From assembly GCF_014522305.1 (NCBI RefSeq), contig NZ_CP041982.1, positions 1,369,001 to 1,433,000 on the forward strand: a stretch of 64,000 nucleotides of DNA, in the 5' to 3' direction. The translations under genes and the position numbers were made by a program. Origin of the DNA: Lactobacillus sp. PV034. GTDB lineage: Bacteria > Bacillota > Bacilli > Lactobacillales > Lactobacillaceae. Positions 43,101 to 50,675 of this stretch are shown piece after piece. Position 1 is the first letter of the stretch. Each line of letters begins with the position of its first letter. Under the pieces are notes generated by a model, which had not been told where the DNA came from, made no database searches, and saw nothing but the letters and a program-made list of their open reading frames with translations.

Positions 43101-43489
43101 TTCCAGTAACTTTAGGTACAGATTTAATGGCTTGGAATACTCCATTCTTTACCTTTATCATGTTAATTGCTTTGGGAGTTGACTACAGTATCTTCCTGAT
43201 GATGCGCTATCGTGAGTTAGGAAAAGAAGATCCATCACTATCACCGAGCCAGAGAATTTTACAAGCTTCTTCATTCATTGGAACAGTTGTCATCTCTGCC
43301 GCTATTATTTTAGGTGGTACATTTGCTGCTCTTATCCCATCTGGAGTTCCTACTTTAATTGAAGTTGCAATGGGAGTAATTATCGGTTTATTCTTGTTAG
43401 TCTTTTTACTGCCAATTAATATGTCTGCAGTAGTAAAAATTGCTTATGAGGGATTAACGATTAAAAGGGGTAAACACTCTGAAAGTTAA
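40181..43489 (+). CDS. MMPL/RND-family membrane exporter with a long repeat domain
   Basis: 1102 residues with two MMPL blocks: helix 1, an extracytoplasmic domain, then five helices (about 180-375), and a second set at the end (about 930-1090), including FGIGTDYNILLYNKF and LGVDYSIFLMMRY proton-relay Asp motifs. Between them, about residues 480-830 hold Gly/Asn/Gln-rich repeats of the SGAxxLxxGA type, as in YhgE/Pip proteins, probably extracellular coiled coils. It likely exports lipids or amphipathic compounds. It follows the TetR gene by 45 bases. Confidence 0.88.
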   Translation: MKGFVKNHFGALVAWIVILLIAVFTLPDVSALTSAHSEITLPNYVQTSVAKKIQNQWGRNQGNSYTAGAVFNKKNGKLTAADKERIDNTISYLKDNKKKLGIKTMMTPNDNEAAKSQLVSKDGTTEVVQLTLSKSHQTIAKTNKALIKAVKTSGLRTYVTGAEILQNDFSASVQEGIKKTEVISVIFIFIVLVLVFRSPIVPIISLITVGVSFITSFSIVTNLVQHANFPYSNFTQVFMVIVLFGIGTDYNILLYNKFKENLGSGMEKWEATRNAQHKAGKTILYSGSSILIGFSALGLANFSLYRSATGVAIGVAVLLVVLLTLNPFFMATLGKKMFWPVKTFKGESDSKLWHSISKNTLLHPIVYLVVMAIVTVPFMLLYNSTALNYNDADEISDSTPSKQGLLVFQKHFSKGTPEASTLYIKADHPLDNEKDLKTIDQITKQIQDYKDVKLVASVTEPAGKPVKALYVNDQLKTVNKGTVAARNGLTKVSEGTSQIASGAALLQNGAGRLENGTLQLRDGAVQLQNGTYVLASGATTLQNGTQQLASGLNLMSAQLASQMNGATAAQLAQLEEGLPQINAGIQQLNQALGNSDSIDTQTLATNLTNVGTQAKTIGDNLTAAGNTLKGMQDNSQQAQTAFASAMNQAQLTDQQKQVMSAALSQIMASQENSLNSVAGNLQAAGDADQSLANSMTSVSGTMQNLQSMLGQVNTLKASVNQLASASNVALPGANQALDKLSSGLTQVQGAVAQGASGAEALNSGAGQLVAGLNQGADGAAQLSSGAEALNSGASQLDNGIGQIATNAPLLTDGVNKVNSGLGTAQNYLTGLGNSAAAKTFYIPEDKIHSDEFQESIDNYMSSNLKATKFTIIFKINPNSTKAAKEANEISKMVKKSVKGTSLSNSTIAMAGQSENIYDTRDVANSDFIRTAAIMLIGIGIALIFITRSLLQPFFILGTLLIAYLASLGITQKLIPVTLGTDLMAWNTPFFTFIMLIALGVDYSIFLMMRYRELGKEDPSLSPSQRILQASSFIGTVVISAAIILGGTFAALIPSGVPTLIEVAMGVIIGLFLLVFLLPINMSAVVKIAYEGLTIKRGKHSES

Positions 43490-43500
43490 TTCAGATAAAT

Positions 43501-43530
43501 AAAAAGTTCGTACTGTGTGCGAACTTTTTT
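43501..43530 (+). terminator. Terminator of the TetR-MMPL operon
   Basis: AAAAAGTTCGT, loop, GCGAACTTTTTT with one G-T pair. Confidence 0.8.
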
Positions 43531-43590
43531 GGTATCAAGAAAATTATCGGGTAAAATAAAATTAAGAGATATTTTTTATGAAAGATAATT

Positions 43591-44289
43591 ATGAAACAGA
43601 AGTTACTTAAAATATTATTAATTGTATTAGGTATCGCAGCAGCAATTTGTTTACTTTACTTTTTGTACCAAGATTATCGACCAGAAATTCAAATTTTACT
43701 TCATCCTGAGCGAGGAAACATTAAAGAAAAGTTATTAGTACTTTTGCGTCAACATGAAACAGGAGATATTTTATTTTTAATGTGTTTGATTATGATTTTT
43801 AATGCTATTCCTGGTCTTTCAAATTCTATTTTTTGTATTTTAGCTGGACTTTGTTATGGACCTTGGTTAGGATTATTAATTAATTGGTGTGGAAATATTT
43901 TGGGAAATAGTATTGTTTGTGCCTTAATTAATAAGATGCACTTTTCTCATTCTTTTAAAAAGAATCGTGTTCTAACATATTTAATGCACCGTAAACATCC
44001 AATTATTGGGATGACTATTGGACTCATGATTCCTGTTATTCCAAGTGTACTGGTTGATTATACAGCTGTGCGACTTAAAACACCTGTAAAAAATATAATC
44101 GCAATGATAGTTGTTGGTATGCTACCAACGTCTTTTATTTATGCGTTTGGAGGAGATGCACTATTTTCTGGCGATATTAAGAGAATCGCAAGTGCACTAG
44201 CAGCGTTGGTGATTTTAATTGGATTAGCACTAGTAATTTTCCAACTTGCTAGTCACCACGATAAAGAAAAATCAAAAACTACTTTATAA
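43591..44289 (+). CDS. TVP38/TMEM64 (VTT domain) membrane protein
   Basis: 232 residues with about six helices and the DedA/VTT core: NAIPGLSNSIFCILAGLCYGPWLG, a central GNILGNSIVC and late IPVIPSVLVDYTAVR with a membrane re-entrant pattern. VTT proteins move or scramble phospholipids or undecaprenyl-type lipids. Monocistronic with its own terminator. Confidence 0.8.
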   Translation: MKQKLLKILLIVLGIAAAICLLYFLYQDYRPEIQILLHPERGNIKEKLLVLLRQHETGDILFLMCLIMIFNAIPGLSNSIFCILAGLCYGPWLGLLINWCGNILGNSIVCALINKMHFSHSFKKNRVLTYLMHRKHPIIGMTIGLMIPVIPSVLVDYTAVRLKTPVKNIIAMIVVGMLPTSFIYAFGGDALFSGDIKRIASALAALVILIGLALVIFQLASHHDKEKSKTTL

Positions 44290-44293
44290 AATT

Positions 44294-44327
44294 AAAAGGG
44301 ACACTTCATCTGAAGTGTCCCTTTTTT
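44294..44327. terminator. Bidirectional terminator
   Basis: AAAAGGGACACTTCA, TGAAGTGTCCCTTTTTT between convergent genes. Confidence 0.9.
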
Positions 44328-44352
44328 ATTGAAAATAGATAGATTAAATTAC

Positions 44353-45771
44353 TTAATCTAATAGGTCGTATTTTAAGGTCATTAAACCATGGCCTTCTTT
44401 AACCATGTTACCTAATAAATCTACCGTATTATTGTAAACGGTGTCTGCCATTTTTTGGTTAGCTGCATCAAGCTTATCTTGTAATTCATCACCTGAGAAA
44501 TTAAGCGCTTCTTTATCAGTTTCGTGTTGAATCTTATGACATTGGGCTAAAGATTTTTGCTCAAAATCTTCTTCTAGAGCACCATAGACGCGGAAATTAG
44601 TATCTCCTAATTGAGCAGCTAACTTGTTTAACCAGAAGATTTGGTTCAGATCAAATTTTGGTCCAGTTTGGAAACTAGCAGGGGTAGTAGTGATATTAGT
44701 GTAAAATGGCACCATTGTGTTAAAGGTATTAGGGCCAAAAGCTAACCATTGTACACCAGCGATGCCACTAGGAACATCGTTTCTAATTTGTAAAATATGA
44801 GTTTCAAAATTACGGTTAATTCCAATTGGACGGAAGGTTTTCTTTTGTTCGGGTGTACCTTGATCGCCATAAGCATCGTAAGGAGTGTCTTGATAGTGAG
44901 AACTTTCTAGGAATTTGATGTCTTCAACGCTAATTTTATGTTTAGGATAAGTGATAAAAGGTTGATCTTGATCACCAGGCTGACCTTCAAAATCAGGGTC
45001 AAAGTAGCGGTGTACATACCAAGCACGTGGGTTGTTGTAGTGTGCGTCTTTAATAGTAGAAGAACCAAAAATATGACGTAAATTATATTGGTTCGGTTCA
45101 TCAGGATTTAAATGGTATTCTTCAATTAAATCCTTTAAGTCGCTAGAAGCTAAAAAGCCAGGAGTTTCAAAATAAAATTCATCGATATTTAAACGGTTAG
45201 GGGCGATTACATAAGCATCATCTGGGATGCGACGTGCAGCCCAATGGTGACCACCAATAGTTTCAAGGTACCAAATTTCATCCTTATCAGAAAATGCCAT
45301 GCCATTCATTTCGTAAGTGCCGTATTTTTCAAGTAAGTATCCTACTCGTTCAACACCTTCTTGAGCAGAATGAATATATGGTAAGGTCAAAGTTACAAAA
45401 TCTTCTTCCCCTAAACCACCTTTTTCAAGTAAAGGATCAATTCCTTGGATTCTGGCATTAGTTGTAATGGTTTCAGTAGCAGTCATGGCAACATTGTCGC
45501 TATTGATACCTGCAGCTGCCCAAATTCCATTTTCATTTGAAGCATCAGGAGCAGAAGTGTAACGAAGTGGGGCAGTTAAAAGATCACTATCGTCAATTTT
45601 TTGATGACTAATTACACTTTCATAATGCTTAGGCTGATCTTTAGGCATGACTACTTTAAAAGCTTCAGGAATAATGGTACGACCACCATCTTCACTACGA
45701 GCAATCATAGTTGAACCATCAATACTTGCTTTTTTTCCAACAAGAATTGTTGTACATTCGGTTTGTTTCAT
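44353..45771 (-). CDS. pepD: C69-family dipeptidase
   Basis: 472 residues, Ntn-hydrolase of the PepD/dipeptidase A family. Cys6 in MKQTECTTILVG is the catalytic amino-terminal nucleophile after removal of a short propeptide. GSTMIARSEDGG, the NSDNVAMTATETITTNAR stretch and EKYGTYEMNGMAFSD are family blocks. It splits dipeptides in the cytosol, serving the amino-acid auxotrophies of lactobacilli. AAAGGAT lies upstream on the minus strand. The 363 bases upstream belong to the trp leader. Confidence 0.9.
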   Translation of the reverse strand: MKQTECTTILVGKKASIDGSTMIARSEDGGRTIIPEAFKVVMPKDQPKHYESVISHQKIDDSDLLTAPLRYTSAPDASNENGIWAAAGINSDNVAMTATETITTNARIQGIDPLLEKGGLGEEDFVTLTLPYIHSAQEGVERVGYLLEKYGTYEMNGMAFSDKDEIWYLETIGGHHWAARRIPDDAYVIAPNRLNIDEFYFETPGFLASSDLKDLIEEYHLNPDEPNQYNLRHIFGSSTIKDAHYNNPRAWYVHRYFDPDFEGQPGDQDQPFITYPKHKISVEDIKFLESSHYQDTPYDAYGDQGTPEQKKTFRPIGINRNFETHILQIRNDVPSGIAGVQWLAFGPNTFNTMVPFYTNITTTPASFQTGPKFDLNQIFWLNKLAAQLGDTNFRVYGALEEDFEQKSLAQCHKIQHETDKEALNFSGDELQDKLDAANQKMADTVYNNTVDLLGNMVKEGHGLMTLKYDLLD

Positions 45772-45849
45772 GGATTAAATCCTTTCAATTCGAATAATAA
45801 TTACTTTCATTGTTTTCTATACCTATATTATATTTAAAAAGAAAATATA

Positions 45850-45877
45850 TTGACACTAAAATGAGTTAATGTATACT
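45850..45877 (+). promoter_or_regulatory. Promoter of the trpXYZ leader
   Basis: TTGACA (45850-45855), 16 bases, TATACT (45872-45877) preceded by TG. Start expected near 45884, giving a leader of about 250 bases before trpX. Confidence 0.8.
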
Positions 45878-45908
45878 AAACTTAATTAATCAACAGGAGA
45901 ATAATAAA

Positions 45909-45956
45909 ATGCAAATTAGAAAATTGAACGTTAATATTCGTTGGCAAGTCCGGTAA
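45909..45956 (+). CDS. Putative leader peptide with one Trp codon
   Basis: ATG to TAA encodes MQIRKLNVNIRWQVR, 15 residues, with AGGAGA 8 bases upstream. Trp is residue 12, four codons before the stop. Its start codon lies at the edge of the 9-bp closing stem of the leader RNA, so a ribosome here would disturb the fold. A tryptophan-stall attenuation peptide upstream of a trp transporter is inferred; only one Trp codon is unusual for classic attenuators. Confidence 0.6.
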   Translation: MQIRKLNVNIRWQVR

Positions 45957-46032
45957 GTCAGGTTCATCGACGTAGGTGTAACCTGAAATAATCAGATTAC
46001 ATCTGTGCCGGCTAATTTGCGTATTTAATTTG

Positions 46033-46065
46033 GTCTGCATGGATTAAGCACATGCAGACTTTTTC
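46033..46065 (+). terminator. Leader terminator 1 (attenuator)
   Basis: GTCTGCATG, nine-base loop, CATGCAGAC then TTTTTC: a perfect 9-bp stem inside the leader, about 70 bases before trpX. Confidence 0.85.
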
Positions 46066-46087
46066 TTTAAGATATTAAGAACAGAAG

Positions 46088-46120
46088 ATAGAGGTCTCAT
46101 GTGAGATCTCTATTTTTATT
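46088..46120 (+). terminator. Leader terminator 2 (or start-proximal hairpin)
   Basis: ATAGAGGTCTC, loop ATGT-like, GAGATCTCTAT with one G-U pair, followed by TTTTATTTT, ending 4 bases before the trpX binding site GGAGG. A second termination point or a hairpin affecting initiation. Confidence 0.65.
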
Positions 46121-46134
46121 TTCGGAGGAAAAGC

Positions 46135-47130
46135 ATGAAACGAATGTATAGCTTTATTGCGATTATCCTAATTTTTTTAGGCTTTGCCTATTTTCAAGAA
46201 AATAAGCAAACTACTGAAAAAAATAAAATACCGCAAATTGGAGTTCTAACTTTGATGCATCATCCAGCTTTAGATAAGATTTATCAAGGCTTTTTGGATG
46301 AATTAAAGGCAGAAGGTTATCAGCCTGGAAGAAATATCAAAATTGATTATCAAAATGCAAACGGTGATCAGAGTAATTTGCGCACTATGGCTGCAAAGTT
46401 AGTTGATCAACATAATGATCTTTTAGTTGGTATTACTACTCCAGCTGCACAAGCTCTGGCTAATGACACTAAAACGACGCCAATAATTTTGGGTGGAATT
46501 ACTGATCCACAAGGTGCAGGCTTAGTTAAAAGTAATCAACGACCAGCTGGAAATATTACAGGAGTATCAGATGGTGCGCCAATTAAGCAACAATTAAAGC
46601 TTATTAAAGAGTTTATGCCACATTTAAAAACCTTAGGTGTGATTTATACCTCAAGTGATAGTTCAGCTGTTTCTGAATATAAAAAAGTAGTGGCTGAATG
46701 TAAAAAAATGCATATTAATTTGAAAAGTTATTCAATTGCCAATAGTAATGATTTAAATCAAGTTTCAGTTCAGATGTTTAATCAAGTTGATGCGGTAATT
46801 ATTCCTACCGATAATACAATTGCTGGGGCTATGGATACGCTAGTTAAAAATGGTAATGCAGCTGGTAAGCCAATTTTTCCTGCTGCTTCAACAATGGTTA
46901 AAGATGGTGGAGTAGCTACTTACAGTGTGAATCAATATGACTTAGGCAAACAAACTGCCAAAATGACAGTTGCAGTATTAAAAGGAAAGCAAAAAACAGC
47001 AACTACGCCGATTGCTCATGTTACGAAAGGTGAACCAGTTCTTAACATAAAAGAAGCTAAAAAATTAGGTCTAAAAGTACCAACTAAATTTATGCAGGAA
47101 TGCAAGCAAAAAGGAGAGATCTATCGATGA
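46135..47130 (+). CDS. trpX: ABC transporter substrate-binding protein, TrpX-like
   Basis: 331 residues, periplasmic-binding-protein fold of the TrpX group: IPQIGVLTLMHHPALDKIYQG, GDQSNL, TTPAAQALAN and PIILGGITDPQGAGL. It captures tryptophan (or a related ligand) for the permease. The amino terminus is a signal anchor without a lipobox Cys, so it is tethered by a helix instead of lipid. GGAGGAAAAGC is 6-8 bases upstream. It overlaps the permease gene by 4 bases. Confidence 0.82.
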   Translation: MKRMYSFIAIILIFLGFAYFQENKQTTEKNKIPQIGVLTLMHHPALDKIYQGFLDELKAEGYQPGRNIKIDYQNANGDQSNLRTMAAKLVDQHNDLLVGITTPAAQALANDTKTTPIILGGITDPQGAGLVKSNQRPAGNITGVSDGAPIKQQLKLIKEFMPHLKTLGVIYTSSDSSAVSEYKKVVAECKKMHINLKSYSIANSNDLNQVSVQMFNQVDAVIIPTDNTIAGAMDTLVKNGNAAGKPIFPAASTMVKDGGVATYSVNQYDLGKQTAKMTVAVLKGKQKTATTPIAHVTKGEPVLNIKEAKKLGLKVPTKFMQECKQKGEIYR

Positions 47131-48026
47131 ATTTAATTGTATCTTCAATTGGACAAGGGCTTTTATGGGCTTTGTTAGGCTTAGGCCTATATTTAACCTT
47201 TAGGATTCTGGATTTTGCTGATATGACTGTTGAAGGAACATTTCCTTTAGGAGCAGCTATTGCGGTAACTGCAATTTCACAGGGGATGAATCCATATCTG
47301 GCTACGTTATTGGCACTAGTAGGCGGAATGACTGCTGGCCTGGTAACTGGTTTACTTTATACTAAAGGAAAAATTCCAATTCTTTTGGCGGGAATTTTAA
47401 CAATGACAGGTATTTATTCAATTAACCTCCACATTATGGGAAAATCAAATATTTCCTTATTAGGAAAAGATACGATTTTTACAAATAAATTTTTAGAAAG
47501 CTTACCACAATATTTTGACAGTATTGTAGTCGGCAGTATTATTATTCTGATTCTCACTAGCTTACTTATTTTCTTTTTAAATACTGACTATGGACAAGCT
47601 TTTATTGCAACTGGAGATAATCCGATGATGGCACGTTCAATTGGGATTCATACTGATTCCATGGTCATTGTTGGCTTGATGGTTTCCAATGGCTTAGTTG
47701 CGGTATGTGGAAGTTTGATCGCCCAAAGTAATGGCTATGCAGATATTAACATGGGGATTGGAACCATTGTTATTGCTTTGGCCTCAATTATTATTGGTGA
47801 GGTGGTTTTTGGAGAATTAACTTTGAATCAACGATTGATAGCTATTACTTTGGGAAGTATCATTTATCGCTTGATTTTACTCGCAGTTCTACAGCTTGGC
47901 TTCTCGACTAATGATTTAAACTTAATATCTTCAATTGTTTTGGCGATTTGCATGATTATTCCTCAATTAGAAAGTATGTTTCATATTAAGAGAACTTTTA
48001 TAAGAGGAGGCCAAAGTAATGAATAA
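47127..48026 (+). CDS. trpY: ABC transporter permease, TrpY-like
   Basis: 299 residues with eight or nine helices of the BPD_transp_2 (branched-chain/autoinducer type) permease family: FADMTVEGTFPLGAA near helix 2 and GDNPMMARSIGI in the cytosolic loop that contacts the ATPase. Paired with TrpX and the ATPase in an operon. I place the start at ATG 47127, 9 bases after AAGGAGA, with ATGA overlap on trpX; an upstream frame start is rejected. Confidence 0.85.
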   Translation: MNLIVSSIGQGLLWALLGLGLYLTFRILDFADMTVEGTFPLGAAIAVTAISQGMNPYLATLLALVGGMTAGLVTGLLYTKGKIPILLAGILTMTGIYSINLHIMGKSNISLLGKDTIFTNKFLESLPQYFDSIVVGSIIILILTSLLIFFLNTDYGQAFIATGDNPMMARSIGIHTDSMVIVGLMVSNGLVAVCGSLIAQSNGYADINMGIGTIVIALASIIIGEVVFGELTLNQRLIAITLGSIIYRLILLAVLQLGFSTNDLNLISSIVLAICMIIPQLESMFHIKRTFIRGGQSNE

Positions 48027-48783
48027 GCCAATTTTAGAACTAAAAGATGTTCATACTAATGTGACTACGGCTGATGGCAAGTCAATTGAGATTTTAAAGG
48101 GTTTAAATTTAAAAATTAATGCCGGCGATTTTATTACTGTGATTGGAACCAACGGAGCAGGTAAATCAACTTTTTTTAATACAATTGCTGGTACACTCAA
48201 GCCTAACTATGGGAATATTTATCATCTTGGAAATGACATTACAAAATTTTCTGAAGAAAAAAGAAGTAAATTCATTGCACGAGTATTTCAAGATCCCAAA
48301 CTTGGCACGGCACCACGAATGACTGTTGTGGAAAATATGTTATTGGCAACTAAGCGAGGAGAACGCAGATATTTATTACCAAGAAAGTTAAAGCAAAACG
48401 TTCCTTATTTTGAAGAATTGGCTAAGTCAATGAATAATGGATTAGAGAAGCGTTTAACTACATTTGTGGGAAATTTGTCGGGTGGACAACGACAAGCATT
48501 AAGTTTTTTAATGGCTACTTTAAAAAGACCGGATATTTTACTTCTTGATGAACATACAGCAGCTCTTGATCCGCATACTAGTCAAAATCTTTTGGCAGCT
48601 ACAGATGAAAGGATTCGAAAAGATAAGTTGACGGCACTTATGATTACCCACCATTTAGAAGATGCTTTGAAGTATGGAAATCGCTTATTGGTATTAAAAG
48701 AAGGGCAAGTAATAGCAGACTATAAAGACGAAGCTAAAAAGAAATTAAATATTAGTGACCTATATAACTTTTTTGAAGATTAA
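48019..48783 (+). CDS. trpZ: ABC transporter ATP-binding protein, TrpZ-like
   Basis: 254 residues with Walker A GTNGAGKST, Q-loop FQDPKLG, signature LSGGQRQA and Walker B LLLDEHTAALD (His where Glu-Pro is usual in DEPT). It powers the tryptophan-type transporter. It overlaps the permease gene by 8 bases and has AGAGGAGG upstream. No terminator is obvious right after it. Confidence 0.85.
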   Translation: MNKPILELKDVHTNVTTADGKSIEILKGLNLKINAGDFITVIGTNGAGKSTFFNTIAGTLKPNYGNIYHLGNDITKFSEEKRSKFIARVFQDPKLGTAPRMTVVENMLLATKRGERRYLLPRKLKQNVPYFEELAKSMNNGLEKRLTTFVGNLSGGQRQALSFLMATLKRPDILLLDEHTAALDPHTSQNLLAATDERIRKDKLTALMITHHLEDALKYGNRLLVLKEGQVIADYKDEAKKKLNISDLYNFFED

Positions 48784-48886
48784 ACTTTTGGCTAGCTTGA
48801 AAACCTTAGTAAAAGATGCTATTCTAATTAAGTCGTAATATAATCTATGGTCTGAAATATAGGCCATGGCAAAGGAGTATAAAACA

Positions 48887-49138
48887 ATGAAAAAAGGCAT
48901 TCATCCAGATTACCAAGAAGTTGTTTTCATGGACTCAGCTACTGGTGCTAAGTTCTTAGCTGGCTCAACTTTAAAGCCAACTGAAACAATTGATTACGAA
49001 GGTAAGACTTACCCATTAGTTCGTGTTGAAATTTCTTCAGATTCACACCCATTCTACACTGGTAAGCAAAAGTTTGCTCAAGCAGATGGTCGTATCGAAA
49101 AATTCAACAAGAAATACGGTATGTCTTCAAAGAACTAA
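48887..49138 (+). CDS. rpmE2: 50S ribosomal protein L31 type B
   Basis: 83 residues matching L31[39 protein letters not shown] and [11 protein letters not shown]. No CxxC zinc motifs, so the zinc-independent form. AAAGGAG lies 9 bases upstream; an ATG at 48866 is too early. A TATAAT at 48839-48844 is the likely -10. Highly optimised codons. Strong terminator follows. Confidence 0.94.
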   Translation: MKKGIHPDYQEVVFMDSATGAKFLAGSTLKPTETIDYEGKTYPLVRVEISSDSHPFYTGKQKFAQADGRIEKFNKKYGMSSKN

Positions 49139-49156
49139 TATTTCTTGGTTTTTACC

Positions 49157-49190
49157 AAAAGAGCAGTTCCGTTTGGAACTGCTCTTTTTA
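49157..49190 (+). terminator. Terminator after rpmE2
   Basis: AAAAGAGCAGTTCC, loop GTTT, GGAACTGCTCTTTTTA. Confidence 0.92.
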
Positions 49191-49293
49191 ACTTATTATT
49201 TGCATTACTGAATGTGAATACCTTTTTGGCGTACTAGCTTAATCTAAAGTATAATAGGCAGTATGCAATAATTAATGGGAGCAAAGATATATT

Positions 49294-50661
49294 ATGAAAA
49301 TGCAACTTGCTGAAATTGCTGATGCTTTAAACAGCGATTTAGATAAAGGTGAAGATACAGTAATTACTTCAGTTGACTTTGATTCGCGCAAAGTAACTGA
49401 TAATTCATTATTTGTACCACTTAATGGTGCAAGAGATGGCCATGATTTCGTAAACAGTGCAATTGCAAATGGGGCTAGTGCAACTTTATGGAAAAAAGGA
49501 CATCCAAATAAGCCTGAGAATATTCCAGTAATTGAAGTAGAAGATCCTTTAACTGCATTACAAGAATTAGCACAATATTATCTAGAAAAGGTTAATCCAA
49601 CTGTTGTAGGGATTACAGGATCAAATGGCAAAACTACTACTAAAGACATGGTAGCGGCAGTTTTGGCAAAAAGATTTAATGTACATAAAACTCAAGCCAA
49701 TTTTAATAATGAAATTGGGGTACCAACTACAATTTTAGAAATGAAGCCTTCTACTGAAATTTTAGTATTAGAAATGGGAATGGACCGTGCTGGTCAATTG
49801 CATCATCTTAGTTCAATTGTAAAACCTGATGTATGTGTAATTACTATGATTGGGGAAGCTCATATTGAATTTTTTGGTAGCCGTGATAAAATTGCCGATG
49901 CTAAAATGGAAATTACTGATTTCCTTAAAGAAGATGGTGAATTTATTTATAACGGCGACGAGCCACTTTTAAGACAGCGAGCAGAAAAAATCTCACAAGA
50001 TAAGGCTACTTTTGGTTTTGAAGCTTCTGATACTATTTATGCAACAAGCTGGCATAGTGAAATGCACCAAACTAGTTTTAAGGTGCAAGATTCTAAGCAA
50101 GAATTTACAATTCCAATGATTGGCAAGCATAATGTGTCTAATGCAATGGCAGCCATTAGTGTAGGACGTCACTTCCATGAAAGTGACGAAGAAATTGCTC
50201 AAGCTTTAAGTGACTTTACGCCGACTGCTAATCGTATGGAGTGGGAAACTGGCGACTTAGGTGAAGCGATTATGAGTGATATCTATAACTCTAATCCAAC
50301 TGCTGTAGATGCTGTTTTAACTGCTTTTGGTCAAGTCGAAGTTAAAGATAATGGTAGAAGAATCGCGGTATTGGGAGATATGCTTGAGTTAGGGAAGAAG
50401 TCTCCAGAATTGCATGCAGGATTAGCTTCTGTTTTAGACCCTAAAATTATTAATGAAGTTTATTTATACGGATCAGAAATGAAAAACTTATATGAAGCGC
50501 TTAGTGATAAATATGATGAAGAGCATTTGCATTACTATCCTACTGATAAAATGATGGAGCTAAATAATGCATTAAGCGATGATGTTAAAGCTAATGATAT
50601 TGTTGTTTTAAAAGGTTCCCATGGTATGCATCTTGAAAGAGTATTAGAACGTCTTCTTTAG
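49294..50661 (+). CDS. murF: UDP-MurNAc-tripeptide--D-Ala-D-Ala ligase
   Basis: 455 residues of the Mur ligase family: amino-terminal UDP-binding domain with DFDSRKVTDNSLFVPL, ATP loop GITGSNGKTTTKDM, central region with GKHNVSNAMAA and carboxy-terminal SDIYNSNPTAVDA. It adds D-Ala-D-Ala to the peptidoglycan precursor in the cytosol. GGGAGCAA upstream. The downstream RNA helicase gene follows by 14 bases, a conserved lactobacilli order with acpS and alr. Confidence 0.93.
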   Translation: MKMQLAEIADALNSDLDKGEDTVITSVDFDSRKVTDNSLFVPLNGARDGHDFVNSAIANGASATLWKKGHPNKPENIPVIEVEDPLTALQELAQYYLEKVNPTVVGITGSNGKTTTKDMVAAVLAKRFNVHKTQANFNNEIGVPTTILEMKPSTEILVLEMGMDRAGQLHHLSSIVKPDVCVITMIGEAHIEFFGSRDKIADAKMEITDFLKEDGEFIYNGDEPLLRQRAEKISQDKATFGFEASDTIYATSWHSEMHQTSFKVQDSKQEFTIPMIGKHNVSNAMAAISVGRHFHESDEEIAQALSDFTPTANRMEWETGDLGEAIMSDIYNSNPTAVDAVLTAFGQVEVKDNGRRIAVLGDMLELGKKSPELHAGLASVLDPKIINEVYLYGSEMKNLYEALSDKYDEEHLHYYPTDKMMELNNALSDDVKANDIVVLKGSHGMHLERVLERLL

Positions 50662-50675
50662 GAAGGAAAAATTAA

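Larger units (their letters stand above)
45884..46134 (+). ncRNA. Structured leader with two terminators upstream of trpXYZ
   Basis: The untranslated leader folds well. GCAAATTAG (45911-45919) pairs perfectly with CTAATTTGC (46012-46020), closing a domain that includes CAGGTT/AACCTG (45959-45985) and CAGAT/ATCTG (45993-46005). Two U-tailed hairpins follow, at 46033 and 46088. A 15-codon leader ORF with a Trp codon starts inside the closing stem. Read-through control of the tryptophan transporter by attenuation is the best reading; the rule could use the peptide, an RNA ligand or both. Confidence 0.65.

Noticed and set aside
46135..46200. Lipobox at the TrpX amino terminus
   Set aside because: No cysteine follows the hydrophobic segment; the protein looks helix-anchored.
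48846..48868. ATGGTCT/AGGCCAT hairpin before rpmE2 as an autoregulatory L31 leader
   Set aside because: The left arm lies at or before the predicted transcription start, so most of the stem would not be in the mRNA.
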